Assembly: GCF_013386115.1 (NCBI RefSeq)
Contig: NZ_JACAOR010000002.1
Span: forward strand, 616,099-680,098
Source: Pseudomonas gingeri
Lineage (GTDB): Bacteria > Pseudomonadota > Gammaproteobacteria > Pseudomonadales > Pseudomonadaceae
DNA length: 64,000 nucleotides
Reading direction: 5' to 3'
The position numbers were made by a program, and so were the translations under genes. The notes beneath the pieces were generated by a model. That model had not been told where the DNA came from. It saw only the letters and a program-made list of their open reading frames with translations, and ran no database searches. Every line of letters begins with the position of its first letter. Positions within the stretch are counted from its first letter, which is position 1. This document shows, in pieces, positions 54,016-63,914 of the stretch.

Positions 54016-54484
54016 ACATTCACTCCCACGCAGAGCACGCTTTCAGTGCGCGCCTCGATCAGAAACTCACGGTGGTCCCGTGTTCGTTCAGTTCGTGCGG
54101 CGCACCGATTGGTCGGTGGGTACGCAGGAGGACGACCATATAGTCATAAGAAAAATAATTTAAATACTATTTCGGAATATGCATAGGACGGACAAGAGGA
54201 CAACGGCATCACCGGCCCCCGCCGTTTCAGATCCGTGTGCAAAACCACCCCATCGATGACAAGTAATACGTACTCACAAAAATGACCGCCCCCTACGTTC
54301 ATTTAGGAAACGATTGATGGTTAAGCGGGGGGCCCTGGAAGAAAATGGCACCTTGCGATCACCGCAGTTGAGCAGGCTCGATCTCGATCATGAGCACGGG
54401 CCGGTTTGACAAGCACCCGGGCAGCTCCTAGCGTGCCATTGGATCCAATTTGAATTCTGTTCTCGAGCAGCAGGTAGTTTCAGC
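54016..54484. promoter_or_regulatory. Divergent control region between tauD-like and gntR-like genes
   Basis: 469 bp with no convincing gene. An AT-rich block at 54136-54180 (ATAGTCATAAG...ATACTATTTCGGAATATGC) is the best candidate promoter area for the dioxygenase operon. A second AT-rich stretch lies near 54440-54470, just before the regulator gene. No clear operator dyad was found. Confidence 0.5.
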
Positions 54485-55168
54485 GTGGCAGAAAAACCGA
54501 ACCCTTTGAGCAGCATCCTCGTCAACGGTCCGATTCCCGCCCACCTCGCGCGGGCGGTAATCGAGGAATCCTTGCGTGGCGCCATTCTGGATGGGCGACT
54601 GCCTTGCGGCATGGCGGTGCGCCAACAGGAGTTGGCAACGCTGTTCGGCGTCAGTCGCATGCCGGTCCGCGAGGCCTTGCGTCAACTCGAGTCGCAGGGG
54701 CTGCTGCACGTCGTCCAGCACAAGGGCGCCGTGGTCGCGCCGCTGATCGACGATACCTCGACCGAAAACTACAACCTGCGCATCCTGCTGGAATCGGAAG
54801 CCCTGCGCCTGTCGGTGCCCCTGCTCACCGAGGACGACTTCGCCGAAAGCGCTGCCTATATCGACCAGCTGGAAACGGAGACCGACTACACCCAGGTCGG
54901 CCGGCTCAACCGTCTGTTCCACATGAGCCTCTACCGCAAGGCACCCAACCACAAACTGCTGGCCCTGATCGACCAGGGCCTGGTGGAGGAGGAACGCTTC
55001 CTGCGTTTCAACCTCTCGGCCATGGGCCTGGGCAAACTGTCCCAGGACGATCACCGGGAGCTGCTCCAGGCCGCCCGTGACGGCCAGGTCGATGTGTGCG
55101 TGGAGCACTTGCGCCACCACTTGCAACGCGGTATCGAGGTCATCCAGCGCTACCTGGGCAAGTCTTGA
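54485..55168 (+). CDS. GntR-family regulator with FCD domain
   Basis: A 227-residue protein, GTG start. The N-terminal winged helix (~25-90) shows AILDGRLPCGMAVRQQELAT and FGVSRMPVREALRQLESQGL, the standard GntR recognition helix. The C-terminal helical FCD domain (~95-220) carries metal/ligand residues, for example ESEALRLSVPLL, FHMSLYRKAPNHKLL and DHRELLQAARDG. FCD regulators usually repress catabolic or transport genes and respond to small carboxylates. Divergent from the tauD-ABC operon, its likely target; the mgo-like operon lies 766 bp downstream on the same strand. Confidence 0.88.
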   Translation: MAEKPNPLSSILVNGPIPAHLARAVIEESLRGAILDGRLPCGMAVRQQELATLFGVSRMPVREALRQLESQGLLHVVQHKGAVVAPLIDDTSTENYNLRILLESEALRLSVPLLTEDDFAESAAYIDQLETETDYTQVGRLNRLFHMSLYRKAPNHKLLALIDQGLVEEERFLRFNLSAMGLGKLSQDDHRELLQAARDGQVDVCVEHLRHHLQRGIEVIQRYLGKS

Positions 55169-55934
55169 ACAACCCGTCGACACACGCCATGCCCGCGTCT
55201 TGAGCACAACGCCCCCGTAGCCCGCTGCTGAACGTAGCCGTACCGCCTTGGCTCAGGGCGGGATAACCGAGCCTGTTCGAAGCGTCGGACGCGCTTCACA
55301 TCCCCTGGCGATAGTCGAGCCGTGCATTTGGGCACACTCTGGTCAATCCAGGCAGCACGAGCGGAACGCGGCGCAACTCGCGCGTGAGGCCCGGACAAGA
55401 GACAGATCTGAAGGAGAGCTTTGCCACAGGCCTGGGGCCGGAAGAACCGTGCCTCGACCTCGTCTATCAAACAACCGGCCATCCCGTTCAAGAGTGCTCG
55501 AGTGAGGCATTCACTCAATACCCTTATTCTGCTCATTATCGAGCGGAAGAGCCGCTCTCATCCAAATAAAACAACTTCAAATTGTTTTATCGGCATTGTT
55601 CAACCCTGGTAAAAAGGAAGTTTTTATTATTTTAAAAACAACTTGATCGGCATTTGTTTTCTGTACTAGTTTTGAATAACCGCGAGAATGCGCCCGCCGG
55701 CGATGGCCCACAGTGTGGAGACGCCGCCCCGGCAGAGCCAGACAGAACACGCTGACATAACCAGCAGACACGATGACAATGGCAGGCATGCCGTTGGTTC
55801 AAGCTCTTGAGTTTGCGAACTCCTGATCAAGGACTTCGCTCGTCCGTCATTTATCGACGGCCACGACACAACATGACAAACAACCGCGAGGCGGTGTTTG
55901 CCGTTACTCCATTTACCAACCGAAAAGGTGGCTA
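55169..55934. promoter_or_regulatory. Long AT-rich leader of the mgo-like operon with repeated motifs
   Basis: 766 bp without a supported gene. Its central part is much more AT-rich than the genes. AAAACAACTT occurs at 55568 and 55635, each followed by ATCGGCATT (55589 and 55646) and a TTGTT element. AAAACAA-N7-TTGTTTT (55568-55588) is an inverted repeat, and AAAACAA-N12-TTGTTTT (55635-55660) is a related dyad. These look like regulator sites for the downstream signal-synthesis operon, ~275-365 bp before mgoB. Confidence 0.55.
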
Positions 55935-56711
55935 ATGAATACTTGTAAAGAATATCTGGAACACCGAAAAACCCAACTGAGCGAACATTCTGTTTTCCGC
56001 GAAATACATTCACTGCCATTACTCAGGCGCTTTATGGAAGTGCATGTCTTCGCGGTATGGGACTTCATGTCGCTGACCAAGCGCTTGCAACAGGAACTGA
56101 CCAGCGTCGATCTGCCCTGGCTGCCCCCCAGGGACCCACGGGCAGCCCGAATGATCAACGAGATCGTGCTCGGCGAGGAGTCGGACACGCGCCACGGAGA
56201 AGGCCATTGCAGCCATTTCGAGCTGTATCTGGAGGCCATGCGCGAGATCGGTGCCGATACGCGGGTCATCGAAGGTTTTATCCAGCGGCTGCGCGAGGGT
56301 GTCGCCGTCGACGATGCCCTGCAACAGGCCGGTGTCGACCCGGGCGCCGCCCGCTTTGTCCGGCAGACCCTCGATATCGCCTTGAACGCGGCGCCGCATT
56401 GCGTTGCCGCGGTCTTCCTGCATGGCCGGGAAAGCCTGGTCCCGGGGATGTTCCAGCGGCTGCTCGAACAGTGGGGCATCGACCGCACCCAGGTGCCGAC
56501 CCTGCACTACTACCTGCACCGGCATATCGAGGTGGATGCCGGCGACCACGGCCCGGCTGCCGCGCGCCTGCTGGAGCGCCTGGTGGATGCTGATCCGCAA
56601 CGCGAGCACGAAGCCTGTGCCGCCGCCCTGCTGGCCGTGGAAAGCCGCCTCGCGCTCTGGGACGACGTCCGACAGAAACTGCGCACCGCAACTCGCGGGG
56701 TCGCCGTATGA
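55935..56711 (+). CDS. mgoB: MgoB/PvfA-like DUF3050 (haem-oxygenase-like) protein
   Basis: A 258-residue protein with the helical DUF3050 fold. [20 protein letters not shown] and [20 protein letters not shown] carry conserved His and acidic residues that may bind metal, as in haem-oxygenase-like diiron oxidases. AGGTGG precedes ATG. It is the first gene of a four-gene operon whose order (DUF3050, AurF-like, NRPS, SRPBCC) equals mgoBCAD of P. syringae and pvfABCD of P. entomophila. Required with the N-oxygenase for the N-N containing or N-oxidised signal in those systems. It overlaps mgoC by 4 bp (ATGA). Confidence 0.85.
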   Translation: MNTCKEYLEHRKTQLSEHSVFREIHSLPLLRRFMEVHVFAVWDFMSLTKRLQQELTSVDLPWLPPRDPRAARMINEIVLGEESDTRHGEGHCSHFELYLEAMREIGADTRVIEGFIQRLREGVAVDDALQQAGVDPGAARFVRQTLDIALNAAPHCVAAVFLHGRESLVPGMFQRLLEQWGIDRTQVPTLHYYLHRHIEVDAGDHGPAAARLLERLVDADPQREHEACAAALLAVESRLALWDDVRQKLRTATRGVAV

Positions 56712-57637
56712 ACGCCGGCGACTACAGCTCCTGCGCCGAGGCCTGGGAAAGCCGCGCGAGCATCCGTACCCGTCCGCGGCGCCTGCTGGAGAACGATGAT
56801 CGGCTGATCTATCCCCTCAGCCGCCAGCCGCTCGTCAACACGGCGGCGTTTCTTGCCGGGTGCCCCGGGCAGCGCGACTTCGTACTGATCCAGAGCCTGT
56901 ACAAGTTCATCAACGATGTGGTGATTTTCGAGACCGAGATCGTCGACCGCACCGCCCGCCGCATCGCCAAGGACCGCTTTGCGATCCGCTTTCCGTTCGC
57001 CTGTCGCTATGACGCCATGACCGTGGTGGTGGACGAGGACTATCACGCCCTGGCGGCCATGGACTTCCTGCAGCAGACCATCGCCCTGACCGGCGTCGAG
57101 CCGATTGCCCTGCCCGACGAGATCGAGTTGAGCCGCGCCATACCGGCGGCCCTGGGCATGGCGCCGGAACACCTGCAGGGCGCTGTCGAGCTGATCTGCG
57201 TGGCGATCGCGGAAAACACCGTGACCAACGATGTCGCGGCCTTTGCCAAGGACGACACGGTCAAGGCCTCGGTCAAGGGGCTGATGGCCGACCACCTGCT
57301 CGACGAAGGCCGGCACGCCGTGTTCTGGACGCGCCTGGTGCGGCTCTACTGGCAGGACGCAAGCGAGGCCGATCACGAATTGATCGCCGGGATCCTGCCG
57401 GTGTTCATCGTTCATTACCTGACCAACGACCTCCAGAAGACCTTCGATTTCACCGTGATCGAGCACCTGCCGGTCGACGAGCCGGTCCGCCAGGCGCTCA
57501 GGCGCGAAGCCCTGGGCCTGGCCTATCCGATCAACCGCCACCATCCGCTGGTCCTCAATATCGTGCGGTTCCTGCGCAACAGCTCGCTGCTGGATTCGCC
57601 CGCCGTCCGCGACGCCCTGGGCGACTACCTGCTCTAG
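56708..57637 (+). CDS. mgoC: MgoC/PvfB-like AurF-family diiron N-oxygenase
   Basis: A 309-residue protein of the p-aminobenzoate N-oxygenase (AurF/CmlI) family. Diiron ligands are recognisable in IFETEIVD (E75/E77 area), VDEDYHA (E110, H113), IAENTVTND (E169) and [11 protein letters not shown] (D199-E200..H203). Such enzymes oxidise amines to hydroxylamines, nitroso or nitro groups. Here it would N-oxidise an amino acid derivative held on, or released from, the NRPS. ATG overlaps the mgoB stop; 14 bp separate it from mgoA. Confidence 0.9.
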   Translation: MNAGDYSSCAEAWESRASIRTRPRRLLENDDRLIYPLSRQPLVNTAAFLAGCPGQRDFVLIQSLYKFINDVVIFETEIVDRTARRIAKDRFAIRFPFACRYDAMTVVVDEDYHALAAMDFLQQTIALTGVEPIALPDEIELSRAIPAALGMAPEHLQGAVELICVAIAENTVTNDVAAFAKDDTVKASVKGLMADHLLDEGRHAVFWTRLVRLYWQDASEADHELIAGILPVFIVHYLTNDLQKTFDFTVIEHLPVDEPVRQALRREALGLAYPINRHHPLVLNIVRFLRNSSLLDSPAVRDALGDYLL

Positions 57638-57651
57638 CCAAGGAGATCATC

Positions 57652-60600
57652 ATGAGACGTCTCGAGATTCTGCTCGTCGGAAGCAGCCAGGTGCTCGATG
57701 AGCTGATGCAGGAGCTGGAGCAGCAGGGTCATCCTGTCCGGCGTCTGGATAACCCCCAGGCCGTCGCCGCGGGCCTGCCGCCGGCAACGGACCTGCTGAT
57801 CGAGGATGGCAGCCTGGCGCTGCCCGCCCATATCGACGGTGCCGTCCGCCTGGGCTTGCGCCTGGAGTACGGCCCGTTGACCAGCGCCGGCCTGCCGGCA
57901 CTGGCCCTGCGCTGCTGGCAGGACGGCCGCCTGATCGAGCGCCAAGCGGTCGACCAGGATGGTTCCGGCAACGGCCAGGCGCTGCGACTGGCGGCGAGCG
58001 AGGCCTTGCTCGAGTTGTGCACGCTGCTGGTCAGCCGCTTTGCCCGCGACAGCGACTGCTTCCTCGACATCCCGCCCGTGGCGGCCTTGCCATGCGACGC
58101 GCAACATCCCCTGTCGATGTTGGAGTCGCTGGCCTTCGAACATCGCTTCAACCACACCGCCCGCCCCGATCTGCTGGCCCTGGCGACGGTGCCGGTGCTC
58201 CGCCGTATCGAAGACAGCCTGCGCCGGTTCGCCGCGCGCCCGGCCCTGACCTTCAATGGCGACTCAGCAAATTATCGCCAGTTGCACGCCCACGGCCTGG
58301 CCATCCAGGAGTGCCTGCTGACGGCGCTCGCCGGGCGGGATACACCCAACGAGGCGCCGGTGGTCGGTGTCTGCCTGGACAAGACCGCGGCCCTGTACGC
58401 GGCGCTCCTGGCCATCCTCGGCTGTGGTGCGATCTATCTGCCGCTGGACCCGGCTCATCCAGTCCAGCGCCAGCAATCCATCCTGGAGGACGCCGGGGCG
58501 GTCCTGCTGCTGCACGCGGGGCGCCATCCCCTCGACGATCACCTGCCCTCCCTGGATATCAGCGCGGTGCAGATCGACCACGCGGCCCCGGACGGCTCGT
58601 CCCTGTTGCGCCAGGCATCGCCCCCTGACGCGCCCTGCATCGCGCTCTACACCTCGGGCACCAGCGGCCAGCCCAAGGGGGTGCTGCTCAGCCAGGCCAA
58701 TCTGGCACATTTCACCGCCTGGTACGCCGAGCAGGTGCAGCTCAGCGAACACAGCCGGGTCCTGCAGTTCTCGGCCCTGAGCTTCGACGCCTCGCTGATC
58801 GATATCTTCCCCAGCCTGGTCCAGGGCGCCGAACTGGTGGTCGCCAGCGACGACCAGCGACGTGATCCCTTGCAACTGGCTGCGCTGATCCGCCGACAGC
58901 GCATCAGCCATGCCTTCCTGCCGCCCATGCTGCTCGGCATCCTGCCCCTCGATCCGCCGCTGGGGCTGAGCCATGTGACGACCGGCGGCGATGTCTGCGA
59001 ACCCTGGGTCATCGAACAGCTCACGCGCCAGACCCGGTTCTACAACCTCTATGGACCTACCGAGGCGACGGTGCTGGTCACTGCTCGGCAGTTCCACGCG
59101 GGAACCGGCAATCGCAACCTGGGACGGCCGATCGCCAACAGCCGGGTGTTCATTCTCGACGAGCACGGGCGGCCGGTAGTCGAACAGACGGTCGGCGAGC
59201 TCTATATCGCCGGGCCGGGGGTGACCCTGGGCTACCTGAACAATCCGGGGAAGAGCGCCGAATGTTATGTCTGCCTGGACATGGGCGACGGCTCGATACG
59301 ACGGGTCTATCGCACCGGCGATCTGGCGAAGTGGACCGACGAAGGCATAACGCTCTGCGGCCGTCGCGACCATCAGGTGAAGATTCGCGGCTTCCGCGTC
59401 GAGCCCGAGGAAATCGAGCATTGCCTGCGCAACAGCCGGTTGTATCGCCAGGTGGCCGTGGTCATCGACAGCCGCCGCCGGATACTGGCGTACCTGGCAC
59501 AGCCGGTCACGCCCGGCCGCGGCCGCGAGGCCTTGCGGCAACACGTCGAGCACTGCCTGCCGGACTACATGCACCCGGCCGTCTATGTCGAGCTGGCCGG
59601 GCTGCCGTCCGCCGGCAACGGCAAGGTCGACCGCCGGGCGCTGCTGGAGCTGCCCGTGCACCTGCCCGGCGCGCCTCACCTGCGCTTGCCCGACAATGCC
59701 GATGAAGCCTGGTTGCGCGGACTCTGGGCGCAGTTGCTGGAACTGCCGGTCGACGAGATTTCCACCGACGAGAGCTTTTTCAACCTGGGCGGTCATTCGA
59801 TCCTGCTGTCGAAGCTGCTGCTGGGAATTCGCGAACACTACGGACATGGCATCTCCATCAACCGCTTTATCGAGGAGCCGACACTGTGTCGGCTGGCGAT
59901 ACTGGTCAGGGGCGAGTCGACCCGGGAGGCGGTGAGCCCGCGGGTATTCATCGACGCCGTGCGCGAACCGGATTTCCAGGCGCTTGCGGCGGTACACGCG
60001 GGCGACCCTGGCAAGGTGGTGCTGACTGGCGCCAACAGCTTTGTCGGCGTGCATATCGTCGAAGCCCTGCTGGCCGACGGCGTGAGCGAGATCGCCTGCC
60101 TGGTGCGCGACAGCACGGCGGCCCCGGCGGCCGAGCGTTTCGCCCAGGCGTTGCGCGACAACCGCCTGGAGCATCTGGACCTGAGTCGCGTGCGGGTCTA
60201 TCCGGCTGATATCCGCCTTCCCCGCCTGGGGCTGACAGAGCAGGTGCATGAGCGGATCGACCGCGAGTTCGGCGTGCTGATCCACAACGCCGCCCACGTC
60301 AATCATGTGCTCGACTACGAAGCCCTGGCCGCCGACAACGTCGATCCGCTGTTCGAGTGCCTGCGGCTGTGCGAGGGCCGCAGCAAGAAGGTCTTCAATT
60401 TCATCTCCAGCCTGTCGGCCTGCAGCCGTATCGCCGAGGACGGGCGGGTGCTGGAGCAGCCGCCGGCAGACACGCCGCCGATCTACATCCGCAACGGCTA
60501 CAACCTGTCCAAGTGGGTCGGCGAACGGATTCTGCAACGGGCGCGCGAACAGGGTGTCTGGGTCAATCTCTACCGCCCCGGGAACATCGCCTTCAACAGC

Positions 60601-61086
60601 CGCAACGGCGTCTGCCAGCCACACCGCAACCGCCTGCTGCTGATGCTCAAGGGTTCGCTGCAACTGGGTCAGGTGCCCGCCCTGGCGCTGAATTTCGACC
60701 TGATGCCGGTGGACTTCCTCGCCCGCTTCATCGCCTCGCAAAGCCGGCGCGTGCCCGACAATCCTGGCGTATTCAACCTGCATAACCCGCAGCCGCTGAG
60801 CTGGAACGACTACGTCGCGGCGTTTCGCGAAGCCGGCCATGCCTTCCAGTTGGTCAGCGTCGCCGACTGGCAGCGCCAGTTGCAACGGGTCGACCGTCAT
60901 AACGCGTTGTTCGAGGTGCTGGGTTTCTATCTCAACGGTTTCGAAGAGGACATCGGCGATATCTCGGCCATCGAGCATGACCATGCCGCAGCCGGCATCC
61001 GGCGCATGGGCGAAGCCTATCCGTGCAAGTCCCCGGCGTTGCTGCGCAAGGGCTGCGACTACCTCCGGCAGATCCGGTTCATCTGA
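57652..61086 (+). CDS. mgoA: MgoA/PvfC-like NRPS (A-T-reductase)
   Basis: 1,144 residues, with AAGGAG before ATG. Domain order: an N-terminal ~185-residue region of uncertain identity, adenylation domain (~190-690) with LYTSGTSGQPKG, FNLYGPTEATV, YRTGDLAKW and KIRGFRVEPEEIE, a carrier domain with FFNLGGHSILL (phosphopantetheine Ser near 716), and a terminal thioester reductase domain (~785-1140) with VVLTGANSFVGVHIV and the catalytic YNLSK. No condensation domain. One amino acid (Leu or Val in studied homologues) is loaded and released as an aldehyde. The set with mgoB, mgoC and mgoD makes diazeniumdiolate or pyrazine N-oxide type signals in relatives. Confidence 0.9.
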   Translation: MRRLEILLVGSSQVLDELMQELEQQGHPVRRLDNPQAVAAGLPPATDLLIEDGSLALPAHIDGAVRLGLRLEYGPLTSAGLPALALRCWQDGRLIERQAVDQDGSGNGQALRLAASEALLELCTLLVSRFARDSDCFLDIPPVAALPCDAQHPLSMLESLAFEHRFNHTARPDLLALATVPVLRRIEDSLRRFAARPALTFNGDSANYRQLHAHGLAIQECLLTALAGRDTPNEAPVVGVCLDKTAALYAALLAILGCGAIYLPLDPAHPVQRQQSILEDAGAVLLLHAGRHPLDDHLPSLDISAVQIDHAAPDGSSLLRQASPPDAPCIALYTSGTSGQPKGVLLSQANLAHFTAWYAEQVQLSEHSRVLQFSALSFDASLIDIFPSLVQGAELVVASDDQRRDPLQLAALIRRQRISHAFLPPMLLGILPLDPPLGLSHVTTGGDVCEPWVIEQLTRQTRFYNLYGPTEATVLVTARQFHAGTGNRNLGRPIANSRVFILDEHGRPVVEQTVGELYIAGPGVTLGYLNNPGKSAECYVCLDMGDGSIRRVYRTGDLAKWTDEGITLCGRRDHQVKIRGFRVEPEEIEHCLRNSRLYRQVAVVIDSRRRILAYLAQPVTPGRGREALRQHVEHCLPDYMHPAVYVELAGLPSAGNGKVDRRALLELPVHLPGAPHLRLPDNADEAWLRGLWAQLLELPVDEISTDESFFNLGGHSILLSKLLLGIREHYGHGISINRFIEEPTLCRLAILVRGESTREAVSPRVFIDAVREPDFQALAAVHAGDPGKVVLTGANSFVGVHIVEALLADGVSEIACLVRDSTAAPAAERFAQALRDNRLEHLDLSRVRVYPADIRLPRLGLTEQVHERIDREFGVLIHNAAHVNHVLDYEALAADNVDPLFECLRLCEGRSKKVFNFISSLSACSRIAEDGRVLEQPPADTPPIYIRNGYNLSKWVGERILQRAREQGVWVNLYRPGNIAFNSRNGVCQPHRNRLLLMLKGSLQLGQVPALALNFDLMPVDFLARFIASQSRRVPDNPGVFNLHNPQPLSWNDYVAAFREAGHAFQLVSVADWQRQLQRVDRHNALFEVLGFYLNGFEEDIGDISAIEHDHAAAGIRRMGEAYPCKSPALLRKGCDYLRQIRFI

Positions 61087-61112
61087 TTCCCCACAACCCC
61101 CTGGAGCACTCC

Positions 61113-61580
61113 ATGAATACCCTGCAACCCGATACCCTGATCCGCAACCCGCAAGGCCAGCCCGTGGTGTCCTCGGTCGAGATTCCCCGCGACGCCGCCA
61201 GCGCCTGGACCGTGGTCGGCGATTTTGCCGGCTTTGCGGCCTTCGTTCCGGCGCTCGCGCATATCGAGATGATCGGCGAGGGCACCGGCGCGCTGCGCAA
61301 GAAGCTGTTCAAGGACGGCCACGTGGTGGTCGAGCAACTCAACAGCCACGACCCGACGGCGATGTGCATGACCTGGACCACGCTCTACAACACCCTCGGG
61401 GTCGGCCAGCTCTGGGCGGCGATGCGGGTCGAGGCTCTGGCGGCGGAGCGCTGCCGCGCGACCTGGACCATCATCGCCGAACCACTGGGTGACGATCCCG
61501 AGGACCTGCCGGGCTTTCGTCATTTCATCCAGGCGTTCGCCGATGAGGCAATGGGGAATGTGCGCAGCCTGTTGGCCTGA
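61113..61580 (+). CDS. mgoD: MgoD/PvfD-like SRPBCC (polyketide cyclase-like) protein
   Basis: A 155-residue protein starting MNTLQPDTLIRNPQG. The START/Bet v1-like fold is recognisable by SVEIPRDAASAWTVVGDFAG, the central beta-sheet and the long C-terminal helix GFRHFIQAFADEAMGNVRSL. Homologues in mgo/pvf/ham clusters are annotated polyketide cyclase-like and may bind or cyclise the product. It lies 26 bp after mgoA and is the last gene of the operon; a REP element follows. Confidence 0.88.
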   Translation: MNTLQPDTLIRNPQGQPVVSSVEIPRDAASAWTVVGDFAGFAAFVPALAHIEMIGEGTGALRKKLFKDGHVVVEQLNSHDPTAMCMTWTTLYNTLGVGQLWAAMRVEALAAERCRATWTIIAEPLGDDPEDLPGFRHFIQAFADEAMGNVRSLLA

Positions 61581-61610
61581 GACATTCCGATTGAATTCAG
61601 GGTTATCACA

Positions 61611-61640
61611 AGCTTCGCGGGCAAGCCCGCTCCCACAGGC
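61611..61640. repeat. Single REP element
   Basis: AGCTTCGCGGGCAAGCCCGC followed by TCCCACAG is one unit of the common Pseudomonas REP, located between the convergent mgoD-like and chemoreceptor genes. Confidence 0.8.
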
Positions 61641-61690
61641 ACAGGCACTGCCGAGACCAGGCAGGTCCCAGGCAGCGCCTTGCAGTGACA

Positions 61691-63571
61691 TCAGATCCTG
61701 AAGCTGTCCACCAGTTGCTTCAAACGGCTGGCCTGCTGTGACAGGGCATCGCAATCCTTCAACGTTTCGTTGAGGTTGGCGACGCCCTGCTGGTTCAGCA
61801 GGTTGATCTGATTGATGTCGACATTGAGGGTTTCCACCACCGCCGTCTGCTCTTCGGTCGCTGCCGCCACCGACTGGTTCATGCCGTCGATCTCGCCAAT
61901 CCGCTGGGTCACGCTGATCAGTCGGGCACCGGCCTGGTTGGCGACTTCGACGCTCTCTTCGCTGGAAACCTGGCTGGCATTCATGGTCGTCACCGCTTCA
62001 CGGGAACCGACCTGCAGCGAGGTGATCATCTTGTGGATCTCTTCCGCCGACTCCTGGGTACGGTGGGCCAGGTTGCGTACCTCGTCCGCCACCACGGCAA
62101 AACCGCGGCCCGCCTCGCCTGCCCGCGCCGCCTCGATGGCGGCGTTGAGCGCCAGGAGGTTGGTCTGCTGGGAGATGCCCTTGATCACATCGAGAATGTG
62201 CCCGATGTTGTCGGTGCTCGCGTTCAGCGTCTCGATCTGGGTGCAGGACAGGCTGATCTTCTGCGACAGTTCGGTCATCGCCAGGATGGTTCGCTCCACC
62301 ACCTGGCGACCGTCATCGGCCTGCTCGCTGGCGCCACTGGCGTGTTGCGAGGCATCGGCGGCATTGCGGGCGATTTCCTGGGTGGCCGCGCCCAACTGGT
62401 TGATCGCCGCCGCGACGCTGTTGGTCCGCGCGCTTTGCTCATCGGAACCGATGATCGAGGCGTTGGAAGAACTCATCACCCGCTGGGAGAGATCGTGCAC
62501 CTGGCGAGTGGCCGAGGACACCTCGGAGATCGACGCATGAATCCGCTCGACGAACTGGTTGAAGGAACTGGCCAGTTCACCGAACTCGTCCTTGTTCTCG
62601 ATGGTCAGGCGCCGGGTCAGGTCGCCCTCGCCCTGGGCGATGTCCTGCATGGCGCGGCCCATGGTGGTCAGGGGACGCATCAGTACCTGGATCAGCAGGG
62701 TCAGCAGCACAGCGATGGCGGCCACCGCGATAAACATCGCGATCAGCGCTGAAGTGCGGAATTTGCTCAGGGGGGCATAGGCCTTGTTCTTGTCGATGGA
62801 CAGGCCGATGTACCAGTCCGCCGAGGGCAGGCCCACCACCGGCGTGAAGGACAGGATTCGCTGCTGGTTGTTCAGGGTGACTTCCTGAATACCCTTGGTG
62901 ATGCGTACCGCCGAGCCCGGGTAGATGTCCTTGAGGTTTCTCATCACCTGGTCCTTGTCCGGGCTGACGATCACCTGGCCGTCACCGCTGACGAGGAACG
63001 CCTGGCCGATGCCACCGAAGTCCACCGAGTTGATGATCCTCACCAGGGTTTCCAGGCTCAGGTCGCCACCGACCACGCCGAGCAGTTGCCCGCCGCTTTT
63101 CACCGGCATGGCGATGGTCACCACCAGTCCACCGACCGAGGCCATGTACGGCGGGGTGAGCATGGTCTTGTCGGCTGCCACGGCGGATTTGTACCAGGGG
63201 CGCTGACGCGGGTCATAGCCGTCCGGCATCTTCGCGTCGGGGCGCTGGGTGAAGGTGCCGTCCGTCTGGCCGACATAGGTGAACTGGAAGTTGGAGGTGA
63301 ATGCCGGCTGGTCGACCAGGCCGGGATAGTCCGCTTTGCTGCCTTGGTGCGCGACGTCCTGCGCGAGGTTTTCCAGGACCAGGATCCGCCCGCTCAGCCA
63401 GTTCTGCACACTGCTGGCGGTCAGCTCACCGGCCTGCTGGACCGACGATTCGAGGTTCTGCCGGATGGTGCTGCGCTGTAGGTAATCGTTGTACAGCGTG
63501 AACAGCGCGAAGGCGAGAACCACGACACCGGAAGCGGCCAAAAGGATTTTATGGCTGAATTTAAGGTTCAT
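61691..63571 (-). CDS. Methyl-accepting chemotaxis protein (dCache-HAMP-MA)
   Basis: A 626-residue chemoreceptor. First membrane helix ([19 protein letters not shown], ~9-27), periplasmic dCache_1-type sensor (~35-270) with [20 protein letters not shown] and [19 protein letters not shown], second membrane helix ([19 protein letters not shown]), HAMP, and the signalling domain with the hairpin tip INQQTN-type segment ([20 protein letters not shown]) and [26 protein letters not shown] is characteristic of dCache receptors for amino acids or organic acids; the ligand is not predictable. It is monocistronic and lies downstream of the rRNA operon terminator. Confidence 0.93.
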   Translation of the reverse strand: MNLKFSHKILLAASGVVVLAFALFTLYNDYLQRSTIRQNLESSVQQAGELTASSVQNWLSGRILVLENLAQDVAHQGSKADYPGLVDQPAFTSNFQFTYVGQTDGTFTQRPDAKMPDGYDPRQRPWYKSAVAADKTMLTPPYMASVGGLVVTIAMPVKSGGQLLGVVGGDLSLETLVRIINSVDFGGIGQAFLVSGDGQVIVSPDKDQVMRNLKDIYPGSAVRITKGIQEVTLNNQQRILSFTPVVGLPSADWYIGLSIDKNKAYAPLSKFRTSALIAMFIAVAAIAVLLTLLIQVLMRPLTTMGRAMQDIAQGEGDLTRRLTIENKDEFGELASSFNQFVERIHASISEVSSATRQVHDLSQRVMSSSNASIIGSDEQSARTNSVAAAINQLGAATQEIARNAADASQHASGASEQADDGRQVVERTILAMTELSQKISLSCTQIETLNASTDNIGHILDVIKGISQQTNLLALNAAIEAARAGEAGRGFAVVADEVRNLAHRTQESAEEIHKMITSLQVGSREAVTTMNASQVSSEESVEVANQAGARLISVTQRIGEIDGMNQSVAAATEEQTAVVETLNVDINQINLLNQQGVANLNETLKDCDALSQQASRLKQLVDSFRI

Positions 63572-63749
63572 TTCATAGACTTCTTATGCCGAAGGTGGGG
63601 ATGCGTGCAAAAGGGACATTCCTTGTACGGCGTAGGCAGCGTTCTATGACTGCTCCACTTTGGTGCACGCATTGCTCACCATGCTGTCGGCACCATGGAG
63701 CGAAAACTTAACTCATTTCGGCAAGCGGATGATGGCTTTTTGCTCGCCA

Positions 63750-63788
63750 CAAACAAAAACCCCCGTCTGCGTTAGCAGACGGGGGTTT
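63750..63788 (-). terminator. rRNA operon terminator
   Basis: AAACCCCCGTCTGC and GCAGACGGGGGTTT form a perfect 14-bp stem with a GTTA loop, followed by a TTTTTGTTT run in the minus direction. It lies just 3' of the 5S rRNA. Confidence 0.9.
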
Positions 63789-63797
63789 CGGAATTTA

Positions 63798-63914
63798 ATC
63801 TTGACGATGACCTACTCTCACATGGGGAAACCCCACACTACCATCGGCGATGCATCGTTTCACTGCTGAGTTCGGGATGGGATCAGGTGGTTCCAATGCT
63901 CTATGGTCGTCAAG
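63798..63914 (-). rRNA. rrf: 5S ribosomal RNA
   Basis: On the minus strand this ~116-nt region carries the 5S sequence: terminal stem CTTGACGA/TCGTCAAG, the conserved CCACCTGATCCCATCCCGAA and CCGAACTCAG loop, and GGTAGTGTGGGG. The ends are set by the terminal stem pairing. The 23S-5S spacer runs to the right edge, so the 23S 3' end should lie beyond 64000. Confidence 0.93.

Noticed and set aside
55384..56019. Short reading frames in the mgo leader region on both strands
   Set aside because: No Shine-Dalgarno sites or conserved features; the minus-strand frame overlaps the start of mgoB. The stretch looks like regulatory DNA.
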